Shown: positions 8,305 to 16,438 of the stretch, piece after piece | How positions within the stretch are numbered: the stretch's first letter is position 1 | Layout of the letters: every line of letters starts with the position of its first letter | NCBI RefSeq assembly: GCF_011008935.1 | Contig: NZ_JAAIVJ010000003.1 | Location: forward strand, 310,001 to 374,000 | DNA from: Tabrizicola oligotrophica | GTDB taxonomy: Bacteria; Pseudomonadota; Alphaproteobacteria; Rhodobacterales; Rhodobacteraceae | Direction: 5' to 3' | Length of the DNA stretch: 64,000 bases | Made by a program: the position numbers and the translations under genes | Notes under the pieces: model-generated | What the model saw: only the letters and a program-made list of their open reading frames with translations | What the model was told of the DNA's origin: nothing | Database searches by the model: none

Positions 8305-9965
8305 TTCTGGGCCTTTGCCGCCAGCGCATTGGCGCGCATCTGGGACAGCGTCACGCGCGGGGTCAACGCCTCGGCCGCGATGTTCAGATCCAGCACCGCC
8401 CCGGTTTTTGAGGAAAGCGCGCGGTCAAAGGCGGCGGCGAAATCGACGGTTGTCTCCACCCGTTCAGCATGGAAGCCATAGGCGCGGGCAAGACCGGTGA
8501 AATCGGGGTTCTCCAGATCGGTGCCGGACACGCGGGCAGGATAGTTGCGCTCCTGATGGGCGCGGATCGTGCCATAGGTGCCGTTGTTCAGGATCAGCAC
8601 GATGGGCTGCGCGCCGGCCTGCATCGCCGTGCCAAGTTCCTGGCAGTTCATCTGGAAATCGCCGTCGCCGGCAAAACAGACCACGGTGCGCTCCGGGCAG
8701 GCCACCTTCGCGGCCACGGCGGCGGGCAGGCCATAACCCATCGCGCCGGATTGCGGCGCCAGAAGCCGGGCCTTGGGGCCGAATTTGAAGAACTTGTTCG
8801 GCCAGATGGTGAAGTTGCCCGCGCCATTGGTCAGAATGGCGTCTTCCGGCAGGACCGCGTTCAGATGCGCCGTGACCTCCACCATGTCGACGGGCGAAGG
8901 CTGTTTCGGCAGCGTGAAGGTCGCCTCGTAATCCGCCCGCGCCCGTACCCGCCACGCCGCCCAATCGCCCTTGACCGGAGTCAGCGCGGCGACAAAGGCA
9001 TTCGGCCCGGCCGGGATGCCAAGGGTTGGAATGTAGATCTTGCCGATCTCGGCGGTCGAGGCATGGACATGGATGATTTTCTGTTTTGCCACAGGCACTT
9101 GGAACAGCGTGTAGCCTTCGGTAGAAATCTCGCCGAAGCGGGTGTTGAGCGCCAGGACCACATCCGCCTCGGCCATGGTCTTGCGCACGCCTGCCGCCAG
9201 CCCCAGCCCCAGATCGCCCGCATAACAGGGCGAGTGGTTGTCGAACATGTCCTGATAACGCAGGGCCGCCACGACGGGAATGTCGGAGGCCTCGGCAAAG
9301 ACCTTGAGCGCGGCCTTCCCGGCCTCGGACCAGTTGCAGCCCCCCAGCAGGATTGCCGGACGCTTGGCCCCGGCCAGCAGGTTGAGAGCTTCGGCAAGCG
9401 CGCCAGCCTCGGGGGCGGGTTCGGCGATGCGGGCCGGGCCGGTCAGGGCGGGAACATCGGTGTCGCTGGTCAGCATATCCTCGGGCAGGGCCACGACCAC
9501 CGGACCGGGACGGCCCGTCGTGGCGGTGATCCAGGCGCGCGACAGGATTTCGGGAATACGCTCGACATCGTCGATCTCGACGACCCATTTCGCCATGGTG
9601 CCAAAGACCGCGCGATAGTCGATCTCCTGAAACGCCTCGCGGCCCTTCATGTCGGTGCCGACCTGGCCCACAAAGACCAGCATCGGCGCGGAATCCTGCA
9701 TCGCGGTATGGATGCCGATCGAGGCATTCGTCACCCCCGGGCCCCGCGTCACCATGCAGATGCCGGGCTGGCCGGTCAGTTTGCCATAGGCCGCCGCCAT
9801 GAACCCCGCACCGCCTTCGTTGCGGCACAGCACATAGTCAAGCTTGCCTTGAGTGTCATGCAGCGCATCCAGCACCGCCAGATAGCTTTCGCCCGGTACG
9901 CCGAAGGCCTTGGTCGCGCCCAAGGCCACAAGGCTTTCCACCAGAACCTGCCCACCGTTTCGCAT
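8301..9965 (-). CDS. Thiamine diphosphate-dependent enzyme, acetolactate-synthase-like
   Basis: A 554-residue protein with the three-domain layout of the acetohydroxyacid synthase/benzoylformate decarboxylase superfamily. The ThDP-activating glutamate is E26 in FGVPGES, and the cofactor/Mg2+ motif GDGDF through NN is at residues 433-459. It is unlikely to be the biosynthetic IlvB, since no small-subunit gene follows and it heads a catabolic operon; it more likely decarboxylates or ligates a 2-oxo acid. The start at MRNGGQ has GGGAG eight bases upstream. An ATG 42 bases further upstream is in frame but lacks such a site. It is the first gene of the operon. Confidence 0.85.
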   Translation of the reverse strand: MRNGGQVLVESLVALGATKAFGVPGESYLAVLDALHDTQGKLDYVLCRNEGGAGFMAAAYGKLTGQPGICMVTRGPGVTNASIGIHTAMQDSAPMLVFVGQVGTDMKGREAFQEIDYRAVFGTMAKWVVEIDDVERIPEILSRAWITATTGRPGPVVVALPEDMLTSDTDVPALTGPARIAEPAPEAGALAEALNLLAGAKRPAILLGGCNWSEAGKAALKVFAEASDIPVVAALRYQDMFDNHSPCYAGDLGLGLAAGVRKTMAEADVVLALNTRFGEISTEGYTLFQVPVAKQKIIHVHASTAEIGKIYIPTLGIPAGPNAFVAALTPVKGDWAAWRVRARADYEATFTLPKQPSPVDMVEVTAHLNAVLPEDAILTNGAGNFTIWPNKFFKFGPKARLLAPQSGAMGYGLPAAVAAKVACPERTVVCFAGDGDFQMNCQELGTAMQAGAQPIVLILNNGTYGTIRAHQERNYPARVSGTDLENPDFTGLARAYGFHAERVETTVDFAAAFDRALSSKTGAVLDLNIAAEALTPRVTLSQMRANALAAKAQK

Positions 9966-10064
9966 CGCATGATCTCCCAAAGCGAAAGGCGGAAAGGTGC
10001 CTTCCATGCCCGGTCAAAGATGCCCGCACACCCTGTCGCAGGGAAGCAAGATTTCTGGCGATTG

Positions 10065-10081
10065 GACAAGAATTTCTTGTC
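10065..10081. promoter_or_regulatory. Perfect palindrome, candidate operator of catabolic operon
   Basis: GACAAGAA and TTCTTGTC form a perfect eight-base inverted repeat with a single central base. It lies about 100 bases upstream of the ThDP-enzyme start, in the only intergenic region that can hold the promoter of the eight-gene minus-strand operon. It is a plausible regulator binding site. Which protein binds it is unknown; the LysR regulator encoded inside the operon is one candidate, although LysR sites usually contain T-N11-A. Confidence 0.5.
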
Positions 10082-10107
10082 ATTCTGCCGACCCTTCCAG
10101 CAAAGCG

Positions 10108-10135
10108 AAAGGCCACCCGATCAAGGGCGGCCTTT
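10108..10135 (-). terminator. Terminator-like hairpin after Gly/Asn-rich protein gene
   Basis: An 11-base-pair stem (AAAGGCCGCCC with GGGTGGCCTTT in the minus-strand sense, one G-T pair) has a six-base loop. It lies about 80 bases beyond the end of the minus-strand Gly/Asn-rich gene. The T-rich run is stronger on the plus side, so it may act in both directions, shielding the operon promoter from readthrough. Confidence 0.55.
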
Positions 10136-10216
10136 CCTTTTTCGTCATGCAGGCACAGGCAATAGCCCTTTCAGGCCCACCAAGCGCAGTGCCATCGGAA
10201 CTTTACCCCGAACAGG

Positions 10217-10876
10217 TCAGAGGCCAAGCTCCGCGCGCACCGCTGCCAGCGCCTCTGCCGAGAGAACCCGACCGTTGGTGGCGTCCAAAAGGGCGGCTTC
10301 CTCGGTTTCGGCGGCTGTTTCCAGCTCGGTCGTCGCCGTCTCCAGCGCTGCGGTGGCGCCGTCGATGGCAACCTGCGCGTCGGCAATCGCCTGATCGCGC
10401 AGCGTGATTTCATCGGCGTTCGTCGCCGGAAGCGCCTCGGCTTCCGCCATCATCTCTTCCGCCGTCGCCAGATCGGCTTCGGCATCCGCAACGGCGCCGA
10501 CTGCGCCCTGCGCCGCGATGGCGGCATCGCGGTAAGCGGCAATCCGGCCAACCTGGCTGTTCGGAGCGGCATTCTCAAACGCCTTGGCATTGGCATGAAT
10601 GGCATTCATCCCCTTCAGCTCCGAAGCAATCGCGCCCTTGCCATGGCTGCCGGCGGTTTCGCTCTTGCCGTGGCCATTGCCGCCGGCGTTGCCATTGCCG
10701 CCGCCATTCCCCCCGCCATTTCCACCGCCGTTGCCACCACCATTTCCGCCGCCGTTACCTTGGGCGAAGGCCGCGCCAGCGTCGGAGGACGGGTTCAGCA
10801 ATTCGGGTGCCACGGACAGCGATGCGGCCAGAAGGCTGAAGATCGCGACTGAGGATTTAAGAGTTTTCAAGGTCAT
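10217..10876 (-). CDS. Secreted Gly/Asn-repeat protein with helical C-terminus
   Basis: A 219-residue protein of unknown function. The start at MTLKTLKSSV has AAGGA just upstream and begins a likely Sec signal peptide (hydrophobic to about residue 23; cleavage probable after AAFAQ near residue 40). Next comes a low-complexity block of GNGG-type units, then a His/Lys/Gly stretch, and from about residue 100 an Ala/Glu-rich segment with heptad-like character that may form a helical bundle or coiled coil. It is monocistronic between two hairpin terminators. Such proteins recur in Rhodobacteraceae, but I know no function. It could be a cell-envelope or matrix protein. Confidence 0.8.
   Translation of the reverse strand: MTLKTLKSSVAIFSLLAASLSVAPELLNPSSDAGAAFAQGNGGGNGGGNGGGNGGGNGGGNGNAGGNGHGKSETAGSHGKGAIASELKGMNAIHANAKAFENAAPNSQVGRIAAYRDAAIAAQGAVGAVADAEADLATAEEMMAEAEALPATNADEITLRDQAIADAQVAIDGATAALETATTELETAAETEEAALLDATNGRVLSAEALAAVRAELGL
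10680..10763. repeat. 12-base imperfect tandem repeat inside coding region
   Basis: Roughly seven imperfect copies of a 12-base unit (minus-strand sense GGNGGNGGNAAY-like, plus-strand GCCATTNCCNCC-like) encode the GGGN repeats of the secreted protein. Copies differ at third positions. Every copy is a multiple of three, so gain or loss of units would keep the reading frame. This is a candidate site for length polymorphism between strains. Confidence 0.7.
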
Positions 10877-10979
10877 ATCCTTTCCTTGGGTCGGTCCGAC
10901 CAGACCAGGAAAGGCCCCAGCCGGACGATACACGGAACTTGGCTCTCACAAAGCCATGGCGAAAATGCGGCAAATGAAA

Positions 10980-11008
10980 GGGCCGGACAACCATTGGCTG
11001 CCCGGCCC
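10980..11008 (-). terminator. Rho-independent terminator of argG
   Basis: In the minus-strand sense GGGCCGG pairs with CCGGCCC; the loop bases CAGCC and GGTTG extend the stem, and the hairpin is followed by TTTCATTT. It starts about 30 bases past the argG stop codon, the expected place for an intrinsic terminator. Confidence 0.75.
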
Positions 11009-11038
11009 TGCGAGAACTCGCCGCCCCAAAGAAGGAAA

Positions 11039-12271
11039 TCAGCGCTTCTTTGCCACTCGGGCATTGCGCGTCGCAATCAGCTTCAGGCGCAGCGCATTCA
11101 GCCGGATGAAGCCTTCGGCGTCCTTCTGGTCATAGGCGCCGGCATCTTCCTCGAAGGTCACGTGCTTTTCGGAATAGAGCGACTGCTCCGACCAGCGCGC
11201 CACTGTCCGGGCCGACCCTTTGTAGAGCTTCACCCGCACCGTGCCCGACACATGCTCCTGCGTCTTGTCGATCAGCGCCTGCAGCGCCTCGCGCTCGGGG
11301 CTGAACCAGAAGCCGTTGTAGATCAGCTCGGCATAACGCGGCATGATCGAATCCTTCAGATGACCTGCGCCGGCATCCAGGGTGATCTGCTCGATCCCGC
11401 GGTGTGCTTCCAGAAGAATCGTGCCGCCGGGGGTTTCATAGACGCCGCGGCTCTTCATGCCGACATAGCGGTTTTCCACCAAATCAAGCACCCCGACCCC
11501 ATGCTTGCCGCCAATTTCGTTGAGCTTGGTCAGGATGGTCGCGGGCGACATCCGCTCGCCATTGATCGCCACGGCATCGCCGCGCTCGAAGGTGATCTCG
11601 ACCATTTCGGCCTGATCCGGGGCTTCTTCGGCGGGCACCACGCGTTGCAGGACGTAATTCGGGAATTCATCGGCCGGATTTTCCAGCACCCGGCCCTCGG
11701 ACGAGGTATGCAGCAGGTTCGCGTCCACCGAGAACGGCGCCTCGCCGCGCTTGTCCTTGGCGATCGGAATCTGGTTGGCCTCGGCGAACTCCAGAAGCTT
11801 GGTGCGGCTGGTCAGATCCCACAGCCGCCACGGCGCAATCACGCGGATGCCCGGGTCAAGCGCCGCCGCCGACAGCTCGAAGCGCACCTGATCGTTGCCC
11901 TTGCCGGTCGCGCCATGCGCCACGGCATCGGCGCCATGCTCCTGCGCGATCTTCACCAGATGCTGCGAGATCAGCGGCCGGGCAATCGAGGTGCCCAGAA
12001 GGTAAAGCCCTTCATAAAGCGCGTTGGCGCGGAACATCGGGAACACGAAGTCGCGCACGAATTCCTCGCGCACATCGACGATGTGGATGTTCTCTTCCTT
12101 GATGCCCATCAGCAGGGCCTTCTTGCGCGCCGGCTCCAGCTCTTCGCCCTGACCCAGATCGGCGGTGAAGGTGATGACCTCACAGCCGTATTCGGTCTGC
12201 AGCCACTTGAGGATGATCGAGGTATCCAGCCCGCCGGAATAGGCGAGAACGACTTTCTTCGGCTTCTGCAT
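11039..12271 (-). CDS. argG: Argininosuccinate synthase
   Basis: A 410-residue cytoplasmic enzyme that ligates citrulline and aspartate with ATP to argininosuccinate, the penultimate step of arginine synthesis. The N-terminal PP-loop SGGLDTS is at residues 12-18, followed by family-typical segments [23 protein letters not shown] and [15 protein letters not shown] took the start MQKPKKVV, standard for the family, with GGAG six bases upstream; in-frame codons further up are less likely. It is monocistronic, has a strong terminator downstream and is divergent from a membrane-protein gene. Confidence 0.97.
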   Translation of the reverse strand: MQKPKKVVLAYSGGLDTSIILKWLQTEYGCEVITFTADLGQGEELEPARKKALLMGIKEENIHIVDVREEFVRDFVFPMFRANALYEGLYLLGTSIARPLISQHLVKIAQEHGADAVAHGATGKGNDQVRFELSAAALDPGIRVIAPWRLWDLTSRTKLLEFAEANQIPIAKDKRGEAPFSVDANLLHTSSEGRVLENPADEFPNYVLQRVVPAEEAPDQAEMVEITFERGDAVAINGERMSPATILTKLNEIGGKHGVGVLDLVENRYVGMKSRGVYETPGGTILLEAHRGIEQITLDAGAGHLKDSIMPRYAELIYNGFWFSPEREALQALIDKTQEHVSGTVRVKLYKGSARTVARWSEQSLYSEKHVTFEEDAGAYDQKDAEGFIRLNALRLKLIATRNARVAKKR

Positions 12272-12406
12272 GAGAGGCTCCATCACGGTTTGCGCCGCGA
12301 TAGCCGGAAAAGCGGGCATAAGCAAGGGAAGGACACCTCGCGCGGCAGTTGACTTGCGGTGGAAATCGGCCCCCAATCAGAACTGCAATTTCATCCGGAG
12401 GTTTCC

Positions 12407-13165
12407 ATGAAGGGCGTTCAGATCTTTGCACATTCGTTGCGCCAGGTGACGGCCAATCTGCCGGCCGCCCTGCGGATTTCAGGTGTGCTTTACCTCGTGC
12501 AATTCGGGGTTGCGGCGCTGTTCGGCGGGGCAATGATGGGCATCGGGATGCACGGCGGCATGGGCGGCGCCGGGATGGGCCTCGGCGCCATTGTGGTCTT
12601 TCTGGTCGCGCTGGTGACGGCGGTCTGGATCGCCGTTGCCTGGCACCGTTTCGTGCTGCTGGCCGAAAGCCCGACCGCTCCGGTTCCGCCGCTGATGCAG
12701 GACCGCATGATGGCCTATTTCCTGCGCGCGCTTCTGTTGACCCTGGTCATCGTGGTGGCCGGCGCGATCATCGGCACGGTGGTGGGCATGCTCGCCGGGG
12801 GGCTGTTCATGCATGGGGCCGGATTTCTGGGTCTGCTGGTCATGGCATTGTTCGTCCAGCTGCCGCTGATCTTCGTCGGGCTCCGGCTTGCGACCGCGCT
12901 GCCCGGTGCAGCACTTGGCAGCGAGCAGGCCTTTCTTGCCGGGTGGGAGGCAACCAAGGCCGACTGGCAAACAATCCTGCAACTTGCCGCGATTCTTGCG
13001 CTGGCGATGTGGGTCATCAATATCGTCGGGTTCTATGTGTTCGGCGGCTATGGCATCGGGGCGCTCTTGTGGCAATTCATCTCCGGCTGGCCGGTGATGA
13101 TGGTCGGCCTCTCGGTGCTGACCACGCTTTACGGCCATTACATCGAAGGCCGCCCGCTGGTCTGA
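12407..13165 (+). CDS. Hypothetical multi-pass membrane protein
   Basis: A 252-residue inner-membrane protein with about five or six hydrophobic segments (about residues 24-46, 52-78, 100-130, 133-158, 185-210 and 215-235) and a Gly/Met-rich loop near residue 45. The pattern resembles Yip1/DUF-type membrane proteins with no known activity. The start MKGVQ has GGAGG five bases upstream; an in-frame codon 48 bases earlier lacks one. It lies 38 bases before ilvA on the same strand, so cotranscription is possible, but nothing in the sequence links its function to isoleucine synthesis. Confidence 0.8.
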   Translation: MKGVQIFAHSLRQVTANLPAALRISGVLYLVQFGVAALFGGAMMGIGMHGGMGGAGMGLGAIVVFLVALVTAVWIAVAWHRFVLLAESPTAPVPPLMQDRMMAYFLRALLLTLVIVVAGAIIGTVVGMLAGGLFMHGAGFLGLLVMALFVQLPLIFVGLRLATALPGAALGSEQAFLAGWEATKADWQTILQLAAILALAMWVINIVGFYVFGGYGIGALLWQFISGWPVMMVGLSVLTTLYGHYIEGRPLV

Positions 13166-13203
13166 GGCTTGCGCCCGGGGGCGGCATCCGGCACATCTTG
13201 GTC

Positions 13204-14451
13204 ATGACCCATTTCGCCGATGCCGCCCGCCAGACCACCCGCGCCCTGCGCGAGCTTTTTCCGCGCACCCCGCTGCAACGGAATGACTTCCTGTCGCGCA
13301 AATACGGCGCCGAAATCTGGCTGAAACGCGAGGATCTGACCCCGGTGCGCAGCTACAAGCTGCGCGGTGCCTACAACGCCATGCGCAAGGTGCGCAGCCT
13401 GAACCCCGGCCAGCGCCATTTCGTCTGCGCCAGCGCCGGCAATCACGCGCAGGGCGTGGCCTTTGCCAGCCACCATTTCGGCGTGCAGGCCACCATCTTC
13501 ATGCCGGTCACGACGCCGCAGCAGAAGATCGACAAGACCCGCGCCTTTGGCGGCGACAATGTCCGCATCGTGCTGACCGGCGACTATTTCGACCAGACGC
13601 TCGCCGCCTCGCAGCGCTTCTGCGCCGAGGAAGGCGCACATTTCCTGTCGCCCTTCGACGACGAGGATGTGATCGAAGGTCAGGCCTCGGTCGCGGTCGA
13701 ACTCCTTGACCAGCTTGGCCAGTCGCCCGATCTCGTCATCCTGCCGGTCGGCGGCGGCGGGCTTTCCTCGGGCGTCACCCGCTATCTGCGAGCCGAATCG
13801 CCGCAGACCGCCTTCCGCTTTGTCGAGCCGAAGGGCGGCGCCAGCCTGACCGCCGCGCTTGCCGCACATGAGCCCGTCACCCTGAAGCGTGTCGACAATT
13901 TCGTCGATGGCGCGGCCGTGGCCCGGATCGGGGACCGCACCTTTGCCGCGCTGAACTGGGTCAACCCCGCCGAGGTTCTCATCGCCCCGGAAGACCGCAT
14001 CTGCACCACCATGCTGACCATGCTGAATACCGAAGGCATCGTGCTGGAACCCGCCGGGGCGCTGGCCGTCGACGCGCTGGCCGACCTTGGCCCCGAGATC
14101 GCCGGCAAGACCGTGGTCTGCGTGACCTCGGGCGGGAATTTCGACTTTGAGCGCCTGCCCGAAGTCAAGGAACGCGCCCTGCGCTATTCCGGCGTGAAGA
14201 AATACTTCATCCTGCGCATGCCGCAACGCCCCGGCGCGCTGCGCGAGTTTCTGGCCATGCTGGGGCCAGATGACGACATCGCCCGCTTCGAATACCTGAA
14301 GAAATCTGCCCGCAACTTCGGCTCGGTGCTGATCGGGATCGAGACGAAGGATGCCGCGAATTTCCAGAAGCTGTTCGACCAGCTTGACGCCGCCGCGTTC
14401 CAGTACCGCGACATCACGCAGGACGAGATCCTGTCGGAATTCCTGATCTAG
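13204..14451 (+). CDS. ilvA: Threonine ammonia-lyase (threonine dehydratase)
   Basis: A 415-residue PLP enzyme that deaminates threonine to 2-oxobutanoate, the first step of isoleucine synthesis. The PLP lysine is K52 in SYKLRGAYNA; SAGNHAQG and the glycine-rich phosphate loop PVGGGGLSSG are present. From about residue 335 (KKYFILRMPQRPGALREFL) there is a single ACT-like regulatory domain, as in the short-form allosteric enzymes, against two in the approximately 510-residue E. coli protein. The start MTHFADAA has only a weak ribosome site. The upstream extension of the frame is a shadow of the preceding gene. Confidence 0.93.
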   Translation: MTHFADAARQTTRALRELFPRTPLQRNDFLSRKYGAEIWLKREDLTPVRSYKLRGAYNAMRKVRSLNPGQRHFVCASAGNHAQGVAFASHHFGVQATIFMPVTTPQQKIDKTRAFGGDNVRIVLTGDYFDQTLAASQRFCAEEGAHFLSPFDDEDVIEGQASVAVELLDQLGQSPDLVILPVGGGGLSSGVTRYLRAESPQTAFRFVEPKGGASLTAALAAHEPVTLKRVDNFVDGAAVARIGDRTFAALNWVNPAEVLIAPEDRICTTMLTMLNTEGIVLEPAGALAVDALADLGPEIAGKTVVCVTSGGNFDFERLPEVKERALRYSGVKKYFILRMPQRPGALREFLAMLGPDDDIARFEYLKKSARNFGSVLIGIETKDAANFQKLFDQLDAAAFQYRDITQDEILSEFLI

Positions 14452-14454
14452 CCG

Positions 14455-15456
14455 TCAGTCCTGATAGCCGGTCCCCCGCGCCGCCCGCAGCGTGTCGCGC
14501 GGGGACAGGCCGTAGCGCGCCGCATAGGCCTGCGAAAACCGGCCGAAATGCGAAAACCCCCATTTCAGCGCCACCTCGGTCACCGAGCCGCGCCCGGCCA
14601 CCAGATCGCCATGCGCCCGCGCCAGCCGCGCATCGCGCCAAAAGCCCAGGGGCGTGGTGTCGCGGTATTGCCGGAACACCATCTGCAAGCCGCGCGCCGA
14701 AATTCCCGCCGCCGCCGCGATGTCCTCTACCGTCAGCGGCTGGTCGAGATGCGCCTCGATGAACCCCTCGGCCAGCCGCAGATGCCGGGGCCGCGGCGCC
14801 GCCCGCACCCGGCCCAGCCGGTCGCGGTAGTCATGCCGGTGCGCCTCCAGCAGTCCGGCGATCAGCGTGGTCTCCACCTGCCGCCCCATCAGCCCCGCAC
14901 CCAGCGCCACCCGGCCCTGATCGGCCTCGGCCACCAGAAACATCACCATCTGTCGCAAGGTCGCCCCGGCGCCCGTCGTCAGGTCCATCGGCCCCTGAAA
15001 GGCCAAGGGTTCCTCGGCCCGGTGGCCAAGCTGCGCCGACAGATGTTCCATCATCGCCCGCCGGTCGATCTGCACCAGCACCTGCCGCGTGCCTTCCTCC
15101 CAGATCATCGTCGTCGGGTCCTGCGGGTTCAGCACCGCCGCCTGCCCCGGCCCGGTGGCATAGTGCTCGGCGCCATTGGCAATCGCCGCCGCGCCGACAA
15201 GCGGGATCTGCATCAGGTAGAACCGCTCCAGCAGCCCCGGCGCGATCAACGTCTTGGCGCCATATTCAATGTAGTTCAGGCTCACCCGCTCGCCGCGCAG
15301 GTGATGGTGCCGCGCCGCAATCCGGGCGCCGCGCCCGATGGTGTCCAGTCGGTGCGGGCAAAACACCGCCGCGACACGCTCGCGCGCCTCGTCCAGATCG
15401 TCTGACTGAAACAGCGCATAGGCCCCCAAAGGCCGCTGCACCCCAGCACCCTGCAT
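14455..15456 (-). CDS. AraC family transcriptional regulator
   Basis: A 333-residue regulator. The N-terminal two-thirds is an AraC-binding-like sensing domain. The C-terminal approximately 100 residues hold the double helix-turn-helix (LTVEDIAAAAGISARGLQMVFRQY and VTEVALKWGFSHFGRFSQAYAARYG). Start choice: GGGGAGG lies six bases before this ATG but directly abuts an ATG two codons upstream, so the inner start is preferred. It is divergent from the SDR/StyA/StyB operon, and the shared upstream region carries two 13-base direct repeats 20 bases apart, so it is the probable activator of that operon. Inducer unknown. Confidence 0.9.
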   Translation of the reverse strand: MQGAGVQRPLGAYALFQSDDLDEARERVAAVFCPHRLDTIGRGARIAARHHHLRGERVSLNYIEYGAKTLIAPGLLERFYLMQIPLVGAAAIANGAEHYATGPGQAAVLNPQDPTTMIWEEGTRQVLVQIDRRAMMEHLSAQLGHRAEEPLAFQGPMDLTTGAGATLRQMVMFLVAEADQGRVALGAGLMGRQVETTLIAGLLEAHRHDYRDRLGRVRAAPRPRHLRLAEGFIEAHLDQPLTVEDIAAAAGISARGLQMVFRQYRDTTPLGFWRDARLARAHGDLVAGRGSVTEVALKWGFSHFGRFSQAYAARYGLSPRDTLRAARGTGYQD

Positions 15457-15536
15457 TGCCATCCTCCCCGACCGGCAATCTTGGGCCAGCCTAGCATGAA
15501 TCCGCGCCACACCACCCCCGCGCCCCAGATTTTTTC

Positions 15537-15569
15537 GTTTTCCGGATAGTCGCCCCGTTTGCCGGATAG
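15537..15569. promoter_or_regulatory. Direct-repeat operator, probable AraC-family site
   Basis: GTTTTCCGGATAG (15537-15549) and GTTTGCCGGATAG (15557-15569) differ at one base and are spaced exactly 20 bases apart, two helical turns. Tandem half-sites at this spacing are the classic arrangement bound by AraC/XylS regulators. They lie between the divergent AraC-family gene and the SDR gene, 59 bases before the SDR start. Confidence 0.7.
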
Positions 15570-15627
15570 CGCGCGGCCCGGCCCTGCCCAAGACTTCTTC
15601 AAATTTCAACGAACAAAGGGGGGTCCG

Positions 15628-16404
15628 ATGAAAGGGCTGAAGGGGAAAACCGCCATCGTTCCGGGCGGGGCCACGAAGATCGGTCAGGCGGTGGTGCAGG
15701 CCTTTGTCGAGGCCGGCGCGCGCGTCATGGTCGCCGACATTGCCGAAGATGCCGGGCGCGCGCTGGAGCGTGACGGTGTCGCCTTCCACAAATGCGACAT
15801 CCGCAGCGATACCGACATCGCCGCCCTCGTCGCCGCCACCAAGGAGAAATTCGGCCGCATCGACTTTCTGGTCAACGTCGCCTGCTCCTATCTCGACAAC
15901 GGCGCCGCAACCACCCGCGCCGACTGGCTGACCGCGCTCGACATCAACATCGTCGGCTCGGTGATGCTGATGCAGGCCGCCCGCGCCGAGCTCGCCGCCA
16001 CCAAGGGCGCCATCGTCAACTTCGGCTCGATCTCGTCGCGCGTGGCGCAGACCGGGCGCTGGGTTTACCCGGTGTCCAAGGCCGCGATCCTGCAACTGAC
16101 CCGCAATCAGGCGATGGACCTTGCCCCCGAGGGCATCCGCGTCAATGCCGTCTCGCCGGGTTGGACCTGGTCGAACATCATGGACCAGCTGACCGGCGGC
16201 AACCGCGCCAAGACCGATGCCGTCGCCGCGCCCTTCCACCTTCTGGGCCGCGTGGCGAACCCCGAGGAAGTCGCCGCCGCCGTGCTGTTCCTTTGCTCGG
16301 ACGACGCCAGCTTCATCACCGGCACCGATATCTGCGTCGACGGCGGCTATACCGCCATGGGGCCGGAACAGGCCGTCCCCGCCATTCCAAAACTCATGTC
16401 TTAA
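15628..16404 (+). CDS. SDR family oxidoreductase of aromatic/amine cluster
   Basis: A 258-residue classical-SDR-length protein. The catalytic elements are kept (GSISSR serine, Y-P-V-S-K, and the C-terminal ICVDGGYTAMG), but two structural motifs are altered: the usual TGxxxGIG reads PGGATKIG, and NNAG reads NVAC. It probably oxidises an alcohol or diol with NAD(P). It is the first gene of an operon with a StyA-like monooxygenase and a flavin reductase, an order that recalls indole-oxidation (iif-type) clusters, where an SDR acts on the hydroxylated product. The ribosome site is AAGGGGGG. Substrate not known. Confidence 0.87.
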   Translation: MKGLKGKTAIVPGGATKIGQAVVQAFVEAGARVMVADIAEDAGRALERDGVAFHKCDIRSDTDIAALVAATKEKFGRIDFLVNVACSYLDNGAATTRADWLTALDINIVGSVMLMQAARAELAATKGAIVNFGSISSRVAQTGRWVYPVSKAAILQLTRNQAMDLAPEGIRVNAVSPGWTWSNIMDQLTGGNRAKTDAVAAPFHLLGRVANPEEVAAAVLFLCSDDASFITGTDICVDGGYTAMGPEQAVPAIPKLMS

Positions 16405-16438
16405 GGCCGTTCAGAGCCACAACAACAGGGAATCCATC

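Noticed and set aside
8301-9965. Biosynthetic acetolactate synthase IlvB
   Set aside because: The ThDP fold fits, but no small-subunit gene follows and it heads a catabolic operon, so only a family-level call is justified.
10681-10763. CRISPR-like array
   Set aside because: The 12-base repeats have no spacers and lie in a coding frame encoding Gly/Asn residues.
12349-13203. In-frame extension of ilvA upstream
   Set aside because: It lies in another frame over the membrane-protein gene 12407-13165, which has its own ribosome site and hydrophobic segments.
15457-16239. N-terminal extension of the AraC-family gene
   Set aside because: It would overlap the SDR gene on the other strand and cross the direct-repeat operator; the GGGGAGG-preceded start gives a normal-length regulator.
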